This document shows, piece after piece, positions 50,801 to 57,639 of a DNA stretch of 64,000 nucleotides. The DNA is from DASSQJ01 sp963726295 (lineage in GTDB: Bacteria; Actinomycetota; Actinomycetes; Actinomycetales; Dermatophilaceae), in contig CAVSBW010000001.1 of the NCBI GenBank assembly GCA_963726295.1, forward strand, positions 806,001 through 870,000, written 5' to 3'. Numbering within the stretch: the stretch's first letter is position 1; the number at the start of each line of letters is the position of its first letter. The position numbers and the translations under genes are program-made. Under the pieces are notes generated by a model. It ran no database searches. It was not told where the DNA came from and was given only the letters and a program-made list of their open reading frames with translations.

Positions 50801-51847
50801 TCCGAGTGGGACCTCGCGCGGGTGCCCGACCACCTGCGCATCACGTTCTCGGTGGAGGGCCCGCGCGGTCGGGTGGTCGCCCGCGGCAAGGACCTCGACG
50901 CGCTGCGGGAGCAGGCGGGCGGCGCGGTGCGGGCCGGGATGGCGCGCGCCGGCGCCTCGCTCGAGCGCGGCGGGCTCACGTCGTGGACCGTGGGCACGGT
51001 GCCGGAGACGTTCGAGGGACGGGTGGGAGGGCAGGTGGTCCAGGGGTACCCCGCGCTCGTCGACGAGGGGTCGAGCGTCGGGCTGCGGGTCCTCCCGGAC
51101 CCCGGGTCGGCGACCGCTGCGCACCGGGCCGGGGTCCGCCGGCTCCTGCTGCTGGGCACCACCGCACCCTGGAAGCGCGTGCTGGCCCGGCTCACCAACG
51201 CCCAGAAGCTCGGGCTGGCCGACAACCCGCACGGGTCCGTGCCGGCGCTCCTCCAGGACTGCCTGGACGCCGCGGTCGACGACATCGTCGCGGAGCACGT
51301 CAGCGGTCCCGTGCGCACCGAGGAGGAGTTCGCCGCCGCCCTCGCCGCGGTGCGGGCCCACGCCGCCACCCGGGTGCTCTCCGTCATCGAGGCGGTGGAG
51401 CCGGTCCTGGTCCTCGCCGGCCGGGTGCGGGGGCTCCTCGAGTCCCTCGAGCGAGGTGCTGCCGCCTCGGCCACCGCCGCGACCCGGGCCGACGTCCGGG
51501 CCCAGCTCGACAGCCTCGTGCGGCCGGGCTTCGTCGCGGCCACCGGGGTGGGCCGGCTGCGCGACGTCGAGCGGTACCTGCGCGCCGCCATCCACCGCCT
51601 CGAGCGGGCCGCCACCAACCCACGCGAGCCGGTGCTCCAGGAGCAGGTCGACGCCGTCGAGTCCGCGTACGCCGACCTCCTCGAGTCGCTCCCCGCCGCC
51701 CGCCGCGCGGCGCCGGAGGTAACCGAGGTCGGCTGGATGGTGGAGGAGCTGCGGGTCAGCCTGTTCGCCCAGTCCCTCGGTACCCCCGGGCCCGTCTCGG
51801 AGAAGAGGGTCCGGCGCGCCATCGCGGCGCTCACACCGGTGCGCTGA
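47897..51847 (+). CDS. hrpA: ATP-dependent RNA helicase HrpA
   Basis: This 1316-aa protein is close to E. coli HrpA (about 1300). After a basic disordered N-terminus comes the DEAH helicase core: GETGSGKTTQLPKMCLELG (motif I, about residue 80), IGHTQPRRIAARSVAERLAE, DEAHERS (motif II, about 176), VVTSATIDPDRF (III), ATNVAETSLTVPG (V) and QRAGRCGRVAPG (VI). HA2/OB and the long DUF3418 C-terminal region follow (LERAATNPREPVLQEQVDAV). It acts on RNA and on stalled, collided ribosomes in the cytoplasm. It is preceded by a leaderless promoter. Confidence 0.95.
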   Translation: MPAEPDPRSPAPGGRPAAAGRRRRRRRSAAEDPGRGSAVRTSRPPVDRADLHYPEHLPVVERRDDVLAALRDHQVVVIAGETGSGKTTQLPKMCLELGLGSTGQIGHTQPRRIAARSVAERLAEELEVPLGGTVGYQVRFTDESSDATRVKVMTDGILLNEMQRDRDLRRYDTIIIDEAHERSLTIDFILGYLKQLLPRRPDLKVVVTSATIDPDRFATHFATDDRGEVVREVPVIEVSGRTFPVEVRYRPLVELDADGRHVVAEKEQVTGVVEAVEELWTEAPPSPEATDILVFFSGEREIRDAAEALTGLGLPNTEVLPLFARLSAAEQHRVFHRGSGRRIVLATNVAETSLTVPGIGYVVDTGTARISRYSQRTKVQRLPIEPVSRASAAQRAGRCGRVAPGVCIRLYSEEDFQARDEFTEPEVQRTSLASVILQMTSLGLGDVARFPFVDPPDARQVADGVRLLEELGAFSTDERGPGRHRGRARRLTPTGRALARLPLDPRLARMVVEAGRLGCTREVLVLVAALSIQDPRERPVDKAAQADQQHARFRHDTSDFATLHNLWRYLKAQQKELSHSAFRRMCRAEYLHYLRIREWQDLHAQLRRACRSVRIDPDLATATKDRDPDWDTVHRALLAGLLSHVGAHDQVRREYLGARGARFGISPGSTLFRRRPELVMAAELVETSRLWARTVAVIEPDWAEEAGAHVVTRTVSEPRWSKNAGAAVATERVTLFGVPLVTDRTVQYARIDPEAARDIFIRSALVEGDWDPHHDFWAANRRTLRRVAELEERARRRDIVVDDEVVHAFYEARIPPDVVSERHFDRWWRGERRVRPDLLTLTEEVLTSEAGDEVSATDYPRTWRQGDLELDVTYQFAPGAEADGVTVHVPVAVLNRLETDGFDWQVPGLRDDLAVALLKSLPKATRRHFVPTPDHAAAALADADPQRGRLTDELVRVLHESTGVRIDPSEWDLARVPDHLRITFSVEGPRGRVVARGKDLDALREQAGGAVRAGMARAGASLERGGLTSWTVGTVPETFEGRVGGQVVQGYPALVDEGSSVGLRVLPDPGSATAAHRAGVRRLLLLGTTAPWKRVLARLTNAQKLGLADNPHGSVPALLQDCLDAAVDDIVAEHVSGPVRTEEEFAAALAAVRAHAATRVLSVIEAVEPVLVLAGRVRGLLESLERGAAASATAATRADVRAQLDSLVRPGFVAATGVGRLRDVERYLRAAIHRLERAATNPREPVLQEQVDAVESAYADLLESLPAARRAAPEVTEVGWMVEELRVSLFAQSLGTPGPVSEKRVRRAIAALTPVR

Positions 51848-51939
51848 GCCGCCGGGGCGCGGCCTCGGTGCGCGAGGCGGGAATCCGGCCCGCGCCCGGT
51901 GCGTTCCACCCACGAGCACCACCACGAAAGGGCCATGTC

Positions 51940-52848
51940 GTGCAGAACCCCTCCGACCTCTACCGCTTCGAGACCGACGCCGACCTCGGCGAGCGGCGCC
52001 CGGGCGTCCTGCTCGCGCTGCTCGGCGGCTTCGTCGACGCCGGTCAGGTGCAGGGCATCCTGCGGGACCACCTGCTCGAGGGCGGCGAGCCCGAGGTCGT
52101 CGCGTCCTTCGACGTCGACCAGCTGCTCGACTACCGCGGCCGCCGGCCGGCGATGGTCTTCGACGAGAACCGCTGGGTCCAGTACGACGACCCGTCGATG
52201 CTGCTGCACCGCCTCACCGACCGTGACGGGCAGACGTACTACGTGCTGGCCGGGCCCGAGCCCGACTACCAGTGGGAGCGGGTGGTCGAGGCCGTCCGCG
52301 AGCTGGTGCGAACGCTCGGCATCACCCTCGTGGTGTCGGTCAACGGCATCCCGATGGGAGTCCCGCACACGCGTCCGGTGGGGATGACGGCTCACGCCAC
52401 CGACCCGGGGCTCGTGGGCCACGCGGCCTCGCCGTTCGGCCGTGTCCAGGTGCCGGGCTCCCTCTCCTCGCTCCTCGAGCTGCGGCTCGGCGAGGCTGGG
52501 GAGCAGGGCCTCGGATTCGCGATCCACGTGCCGCACTACCTCGCCACCGCCGAATGGGCGGAGGGGGCGCTCGCCGCCCTGGGCGCCATCACCGACGCCA
52601 CCGGTCTGAACCTGCCCAACGACGAGCTCGTCGAGCGGGCCAGGGTCAACCAGCAGGCCATCGCCGCCGAGGTCGACAACAGCGACGAGGCCCGTCAGGT
52701 CATCACCGCGCTCGAGCGCCAGTACGACGCCTTCGTCGAGGGGTCCGAGCGGCCCAGCCTGCTCGCCACCGAGACCTCCGACATCCCGTCGGCGGACGAG
52801 CTCGGCGCCGAGTTCGAGGACTTCCTGCGCCACATGGACGACGACTGA
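51940..52848 (+). CDS. PAC2-family protein
   Basis: This 302-aa protein has the PAC2 (proteasome assembly chaperone 2-like) pattern: LLALLGGFVDAGQVQGILRD, the conserved FDVDQLLDYRGRRPAMVFDE, YYVLAGPEPDYQWERV, VVSVNGIPMGVPHTRPVG, HVPHYLATAEW and C-terminal PSADELGAEFEDFLRHMD. Actinobacterial members are associated with proteasome-containing lineages, although their role is not established. GTG 51940 follows GAAAGGG. The 3' flank contains an 18-bp tandem repeat and a long inverted repeat. Confidence 0.9.
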   Translation: MQNPSDLYRFETDADLGERRPGVLLALLGGFVDAGQVQGILRDHLLEGGEPEVVASFDVDQLLDYRGRRPAMVFDENRWVQYDDPSMLLHRLTDRDGQTYYVLAGPEPDYQWERVVEAVRELVRTLGITLVVSVNGIPMGVPHTRPVGMTAHATDPGLVGHAASPFGRVQVPGSLSSLLELRLGEAGEQGLGFAIHVPHYLATAEWAEGALAALGAITDATGLNLPNDELVERARVNQQAIAAEVDNSDEARQVITALERQYDAFVEGSERPSLLATETSDIPSADELGAEFEDFLRHMDDD

Positions 52849-52892
52849 GCGGTCCGCCCGCCGCTCGCCGCTCGCGCACCGCACCGCCCTTC

Positions 52893-52965
52893 GCCGCCCG
52901 CACACCCTCCGCCGTCCGCACACCCTCCGCCGCCCGCAGACCCTCCGCCGCCACGCAGACCCTCC
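52893..52965. repeat. 18-bp tandem repeat, four copies
   Basis: Units at 52893-52910, 52911-52928, 52929-52946 and 52947-52965 (one extra base) have the form gccg(c/t)ccgca(c/g)accctcc. The array starts 45 bp after the PAC2 stop and runs into the left arm of the inverted repeat. Confidence 0.85.
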
Positions 52966-53039
52966 GCGGAGTCAGGAGGACTTCGCGGAGTCAGGATGAG
53001 GCTGCCTCCTGAGTGGTCGGTGTCCTCCTGACTCCGCGG
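52964..53039. terminator. 18-bp perfect inverted repeat with 40-nt loop between convergent genes
   Basis: The left arm 52964-52981 (CCGCGGAGTCAGGAGGAC) is the exact complement of 53022-53039. A second, imperfect copy of the left arm lies in the loop (52985-53002), so alternative stems are possible. The position suggests a bidirectional terminator. Confidence 0.6.
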
Positions 53040-53064
53040 GGGAGGGCGGTCACAGGGGCTCTGC

Positions 53065-54753
53065 TCAGTCCTTGGCGTCGGACCAGCGGTCGATGACGGA
53101 GGTGTCGGCCACGAACCGCACCGGGGCGCCGCCGGACCACCGCCGCGCCGCGTCCGTCAGCGCCGCGTCCACGCGCGCGGCCGCCGTCCGGGCGGCCTCC
53201 ACCGGCACGTGGAGCAGCAGCTCGTCGTGGAGGCACAGCACCACCTGCGCCCCGAGGTCGCGCGTGGTCGCTCGCACCGTGGCGGCCCAGGCCTTGAACA
53301 GCTCGGCAGCCGACCCCTGGATGACCGCGTTGCGCGCGAACCGTCCGCGGGCGGCGTCGAGCTGGGGGTCGGACCCGACCGGCTGCTGGGCGAGGAACCG
53401 CCCCGTGGGCACGAGGCGGCCACCGTAGGTGCGCAGCGGCTCCCCGCGCCGCCCCGCGGCGTAGGCCCGGTCGAGCAGCCCCATCGCAACGGGGTACGCC
53501 GACTCGAGCCCCTTGAGCGCCTCGCCGGCCGCCCCGCTGCGCTGGCCGTACATCGCGGCGAGCACCGCCACCTTGGCGACGGATCGTTCCACGCGGAGGC
53601 GCTCGGCCACCGGCGCGTACAGGTCGTCCGCGCGGGTGGCCGCCGCGAACGCGGTGTCGCCGCTGACCACCGCGAGCACGCGTGGCTCGACCTGCCCGAG
53701 GTCGGCCCTCACGAACCGGTGCCCGGGGTGCGCCGCGACACCGGGCCGCAGTGCTGCCGGCAGGTTGTGGAGGCCGTTCTCGGCCGTCATCCGGCCGGCG
53801 GCGCCGTCGCAGGCGGTCCAGTGGCCGCGGAGGCGGTCGTCGGGCCCGACGTGGGCGTCGAGCCAGCGGTAGCCGTAGGTCGTCGCGATGCGCTCGTCCC
53901 GGCGCCACGTGAGCAGGGCGTCGACGAGCGGGTGCACGCCCCGGTACGGCTCGAGCACCCACTTGCGCGTGTTCGGGACGTCGACACCGACCGCCGCGAG
54001 CAGCTCACGGACCTGCACCGGGTTGCGCAGGTCGGTGGACTCCCGGCCGGGCGCGTGCTGCAGCACGAGCGCGTCGCGGGCCCGTCGGCCGGCCAGCTCC
54101 TCGTCGGCGGTCGTCGCCCGGGGGCCGGCCGCCCGGGCCACCAGCCGCTCGGTCGCGGCGCGGTCGAGGGGCAGCCCGTCGCGCTCGAGCTCGACGCACA
54201 TCAGCGCCGCCGCCGACTCGGAGGCCACGGTGCCCACCAGTCGCGCGGACGTGGCGGCCGCGGTGTCGTGCTGCAGCCCCGCCACCTCCCGGGCAGCGCG
54301 TGCCCAGGACTCGAGGTGCCCCGGCCGCTCGAGCCACGCCAGGTGGTCGGCCCGCAGGAAGCCGGAGTCGTCGACCAGCACCTCGGCCGGCGGGAGGGCC
54401 GGCGCGACGAGGTCGAAGAGGTCGCCGGTGGGCGCGGCCGGGACGTCGTCCGGCGACAGCCCGTGGGCGGCGGCCCAGCAGACCGCGGGGGCGGCCTCCC
54501 ACCCGCCGTGGAGCAGCCGGTGCGCCTCGGCGACGTCCCACGCGCGCGCCAGGGGCACCCCGGCCCGGACCACGTGGGCGGCGTCGGTGCCCGCCGACCA
54601 CCAGACCCACCGCGGACGGTGCTCCGCCTCCACCCGGGCCACCTCGGCGACCAGCGCGTCGGTGGGCAGCACGGTGCACTCGGTGCCCACGAGCACGGCC
54701 CCGGTGTCGCCGGAGGGCCCGGCGACGAGGACGGCGACCGGTCCGGGCATCAC
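53065..54753 (-). CDS. Bifunctional 3'-5' exonuclease/DNA polymerase-type family A polymerase
   Basis: This 562-aa protein is much shorter than Pol I because it lacks the 5' nuclease domain. The polymerase part is complete: motif A ADLGQVEPRVLA, motif B RSVAKVAVLAAMYGQ and motif C CLHDELLLHVP, plus CDGAAGRMTAENGLHNLPAA of the thumb/palm. The N-terminal exonuclease-like region shows no clear DxE catalytic pair and may be inactive. It is an additional repair-type polymerase found in actinobacteria. TAGGCT (54760-54765, minus) lies 6 nt before GTG 54753, so I take that start; ATG 54750 follows immediately. Confidence 0.9.
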   Translation of the reverse strand: MMPGPVAVLVAGPSGDTGAVLVGTECTVLPTDALVAEVARVEAEHRPRWVWWSAGTDAAHVVRAGVPLARAWDVAEAHRLLHGGWEAAPAVCWAAAHGLSPDDVPAAPTGDLFDLVAPALPPAEVLVDDSGFLRADHLAWLERPGHLESWARAAREVAGLQHDTAAATSARLVGTVASESAAALMCVELERDGLPLDRAATERLVARAAGPRATTADEELAGRRARDALVLQHAPGRESTDLRNPVQVRELLAAVGVDVPNTRKWVLEPYRGVHPLVDALLTWRRDERIATTYGYRWLDAHVGPDDRLRGHWTACDGAAGRMTAENGLHNLPAALRPGVAAHPGHRFVRADLGQVEPRVLAVVSGDTAFAAATRADDLYAPVAERLRVERSVAKVAVLAAMYGQRSGAAGEALKGLESAYPVAMGLLDRAYAAGRRGEPLRTYGGRLVPTGRFLAQQPVGSDPQLDAARGRFARNAVIQGSAAELFKAWAATVRATTRDLGAQVVLCLHDELLLHVPVEAARTAAARVDAALTDAARRWSGGAPVRFVADTSVIDRWSDAKD

Positions 54754-54759
54754 GGCCGC

Positions 54760-54765
54760 AGCCTA
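54760..54765 (-). promoter_or_regulatory. -10 hexamer TAGGCT, leaderless start
   Basis: Minus-strand TAGGCT ends 6 nt before GTG 54753 of the polymerase gene. Confidence 0.5.
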
Positions 54766-54896
54766 CGGAGCCCCACCGTGGGGTGGAGACCGTCCGCCAC
54801 GCACGCGCGGCTCGGCGACCGCACCGTGGCAGGATGGCTAGCCACGGCGCCGGGGACCGGCGTCACCATCGAACCCGACCGGAGGACCAGAGCGAC

Positions 54897-55637
54897 GTGG
54901 CATCACCCAGTGCATCGGGCCGCATGACCGGCGCGGTCAAGGACACCCGCAGCGCCCTCGAGCAGGCCGCCGAAGGCCCCGACGACAGTGGGGCGTTCGG
55001 CAACCAGGCGGTCCGGCTCGTCGAGAACGTCCTCGACCTCGGGGTCGACGGCAAGGGCTGGTTCAAGTCGGCCCAGCGGGTGGCCGACGACACGCTGAGC
55101 GCGCACGACGGAGACCGCGAGGCCGCCGTCGCCGCCGTCATCCGCACCCACCTCGTCCTGGGCGGTGCCGAGGGCTTCGTCACGAGCCTCGGTGGCTTCG
55201 TGACCCTCCCGGTGGCCCTGCCGGTGAACGTGGCCTCGTTCTACCTGCTCGCCACCCGGATGACGGCCGCGGTCGCCGCAATCCGTGGGCACGACCTGCG
55301 CCACCAGCAGGTCCGGGCCGCCGTGCTCCTCACCCTCGTGGGTGCCGACGCCGACGACCTGCTGCGCAAGGCCGGCGTCGCCGCCCCCGCCGGTGGGCTC
55401 ACGAACCTCGCGGCGCAGCGTCTCCCCGGTCCTGCCGCCATGGTCGTCAGGAAGGGGGTCGGCTTCCGGCTGCTCGCGAGCGTCGCGAAGAACACGCTGA
55501 CCCGGTTCGGCCGTTTCGTCCCGGTCATCGGTGGGGTGGTCGGGGCCGGTGTCGACACCTACATGCTGCGCCGGGTCTCCGAGAACGCCCGCCGTGAGTT
55601 TCCCCCCGTCACCGCAGGCCAGGTGGGCCCCGTCTGA
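54897..55637 (+). CDS. EcsC-family protein
   Basis: This 246-aa protein has the EcsC pattern: ALEQAAEGPDDSGAFGNQAV, VADDTLSAHDGDREAAVAAV, LGGAEGFVTSLGGFVTLPVA, PVNVASFYLLATRMTAAVAA and the C-terminal RFGRFVPVIGGVVGAGVDTY, with two or three weakly hydrophobic, membrane-associating helices. EcsC proteins are uncharacterised. GTG 54897 has GGAGGA upstream (ATG 54924 is an alternative). It lies 95 bp before a DUF1232 gene on the same strand. Confidence 0.85.
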   Translation: MASPSASGRMTGAVKDTRSALEQAAEGPDDSGAFGNQAVRLVENVLDLGVDGKGWFKSAQRVADDTLSAHDGDREAAVAAVIRTHLVLGGAEGFVTSLGGFVTLPVALPVNVASFYLLATRMTAAVAAIRGHDLRHQQVRAAVLLTLVGADADDLLRKAGVAAPAGGLTNLAAQRLPGPAAMVVRKGVGFRLLASVAKNTLTRFGRFVPVIGGVVGAGVDTYMLRRVSENARREFPPVTAGQVGPV

Positions 55638-55732
55638 CCCCGCGCTCCGGCGCCTCGGGCCCCGGGAACGGGAACAGCCGCCCGCGCGTCGGACGTTACG
55701 CACCACGACCCTGCACAGGAGGACCTGACACC

Positions 55733-56173
55733 ATGCAGAGAGCCCGAACCTTCGCCTACGTCGGCGCCGTGACCCGCGCCCTGCGCATGGCCACGCGCCC
55801 CGGCGGACCCTCGCTGGGCGAGCGCGCGTCCGCCGTGCCCCGGCTCGCCAAGGCCGTCGCCACCGGCGCCTACACCGGCACGTCGGCCGGCCGGCTCGCA
55901 CTGGTCGCAGCCGGTGTCGTCTACGTCGTATCCCCGGTCGACCTCATGCCCGAGGCCATCCTCGGCGTCATCGGGCTCGCTGACGACGTGATGGTGCTCG
56001 GGTGGGTGACCACCACGCTGATCGAGGAGACCGAGAAGTTCCTCGAGTGGGAGCGGGCCACCGGCCAGGCTCCCGCCGGGTCGACCTTCACCGCCGGCGG
56101 CGGCGAGGCCACGAGCAGCGCCTCCCGCTCCAACGGCTCGGGGAGCACCGTCCGCTCCGACGTCGTCGGCTGA
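55733..56173 (+). CDS. YkvA/DUF1232-family membrane protein
   Basis: This 146-aa protein has the diagnostic DUF1232 stretch ALVAAGVVYVVSPVDLMPEA, then VIGLADDVMVLGWV, a membrane hairpin with the conserved SPVDLMPE. The C-terminal about 45 residues are Ser/Gly/Thr-rich and probably disordered. Family function is unknown. AGGAGG precedes ATG 55733. It is probably the second gene of a unit with the EcsC-family protein. Confidence 0.88.
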   Translation: MQRARTFAYVGAVTRALRMATRPGGPSLGERASAVPRLAKAVATGAYTGTSAGRLALVAAGVVYVVSPVDLMPEAILGVIGLADDVMVLGWVTTTLIEETEKFLEWERATGQAPAGSTFTAGGGEATSSASRSNGSGSTVRSDVVG

Positions 56174-56288
56174 GGCCGGCGGCGGGCGACCTACCGCGCC
56201 GTCCACAACCCCCCCTCCTTGATGGGCGTTCTCCACAGGGGGTGACCAGGGTGTTCCGCCCGTCCTGGGCGCGCGCCAGCGTGGGGGG

Positions 56289-57377
56289 ATGACAGCCGAC
56301 ATCACCCTCCGCGGACCCTCCGACGTCGTGGCCCTGCTTCCGTACCAGCTCGGGTACCACCCCAGCGAGAGCGTCGTCGTGGTCACGCTCCGCTCGGGCC
56401 GGGTTGGTCTCGTCGCCCGCGCCGACCTGCCCCCCGACGAGGGCGTAGAGGCGACCGTCGAGGTCCTCCTCGGCCCGCTCCGGCGTGAGGACGTCGACTC
56501 CGTGGTGCTCGTCGGGTACGAGACCGTCCCGGAGTCAAGCCACCCGCTGCTCACGGCCCTGGTCGAGGAGCTCGAGGCCGACCGGATCACCGTGCTCGGC
56601 GTCGACGTCGTCCGTGACGGCCGTCGGTACTCGCCGGTGTGCTCGGAGCCGTGCTGTCCGCCCGAGGGCGCCCTCCTGCCCGACCCGGCCGACGTGCCCG
56701 CCGTCGCCGAGCTCGTGGCGCTGGGGTGCGCGCCGCTCGCCTCACGCGCCGCCGTGTCGGCTCTCGTCGAGCCGGCGGACACGGCCGGGGAGGTCGGCGC
56801 GTGCCTCGCCCGGCGGCGTCCGGCGCTGCGGCCGGACGTCGGCGTCCGGGCGTGGGCCCGCGTGCTCGCCCCACCGGGTGGTGGGGCGGCTCCGTCCGGG
56901 GGCTCACGTCCTTGGCCGCCGCGGGGCGTGGCCGAGGCGGCCGCCGCGCTCGCCGACGTCGCGCTGCGCGATGCCCTGGTGGGATGGCTCGCGCCGGGCG
57001 TCCTGCCACGCGGTGACCTCGACCCGGTCGTCGTCGCCCGGCTCGAGCGCACCCTGCCCCGCTGGGCGGGGATGGGGTCGTGGGGAAGACATGAGTCGTC
57101 GGACGGTGCGCGCCGGCTCCTCCTCGACCGGTTGCTGCTCCTCTGCCGCTGCGTGCCCGACGACGCCCCGGGCCCTGCGGCGGCCGTGTGCACGGTCGCG
57201 GCGCACGTCGCCTGGGCGGACGGCGACGGCGCGGTCGCCCGGGTGGCCCTCGACCGCGCCCTGCGCCTCGAGCCGGAGTACCGGCTGGCCGGCCTGCTCG
57301 CCCGCCTCGTCGAGCACGGACTGCGGATGTCCGCGGGAGAGCCCCACGGCGACGACGTGGAGCCGAGGGCGGGCTGA
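56289..57377 (+). CDS. DUF4192-domain protein
   Basis: This 362-aa protein opens with the DUF4192 signature LRGPSDVVALLPYQLGYHPS, then ESVVVVTLRSGRVGLVARAD, and has a central RRYSPVCSEPCCPPEGALLP with closely spaced cysteines. The C-terminal half is helical (VCTVAAHVAWADGDGAVARV). DUF4192 proteins are nearly universal in some actinobacterial orders and have no known role. CAGCGT lies 6 nt before ATG 56289. The gene ends 141 bp before the second SAM-IV riboswitch. Confidence 0.9.
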   Translation: MTADITLRGPSDVVALLPYQLGYHPSESVVVVTLRSGRVGLVARADLPPDEGVEATVEVLLGPLRREDVDSVVLVGYETVPESSHPLLTALVEELEADRITVLGVDVVRDGRRYSPVCSEPCCPPEGALLPDPADVPAVAELVALGCAPLASRAAVSALVEPADTAGEVGACLARRRPALRPDVGVRAWARVLAPPGGGAAPSGGSRPWPPRGVAEAAAALADVALRDALVGWLAPGVLPRGDLDPVVVARLERTLPRWAGMGSWGRHESSDGARRLLLDRLLLLCRCVPDDAPGPAAAVCTVAAHVAWADGDGAVARVALDRALRLEPEYRLAGLLARLVEHGLRMSAGEPHGDDVEPRAG

Positions 57378-57514
57378 GCCTGAGCCCCGCCGGTGGGAAC
57401 CCACCTCCCGGCGCCGGTTGCAGCCCCCGCCGCCGGCCCCATCCGGCTCCGGTGGTGCCGACCGAGTCGTGGACGGCGGGTCCACGCGCGCGAGCCGGGA
57501 CCGGTACCATCGGG

Positions 57515-57624
57515 GCAGGTCATGAGTCCCAGTGCCAAACCCCGGTTTGCTGGGCGGCAACCCTCCTCGCGGTGGGGTGCCCCGGGTGATGACCCGGCCG
57601 CACCGACCGGTGCGGCAAGCGCGA
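57515..57624 (+). ncRNA. SAM-IV riboswitch upstream of metX
   Basis: The core has ggtcatgagtcccagtgcc, aaaccccggttt, ctgggcggcaaccctcc, cggtggggtgccccgggtg and gatgacc. P1 is GGTC (57518-57521) with GACC (57591-57594). A hairpin GCCGCACC/GGTGCGGC and the conserved GCAAGCGCG (57615-57623) follow. The Shine-Dalgarno CCAGGAG and ATG 57640 come only 15 nt after the core, so SAM binding probably blocks ribosome access directly. Confidence 0.92.
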
Positions 57625-57639
57625 GTCCAGGAGTCTGTG

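Noticed and set aside
48175..52848. A 1557-codon plus-strand frame overlapping hrpA
   Set aside because: It covers hrpA in another frame; only its last part (from 51940) is real and is annotated as the PAC2 protein.
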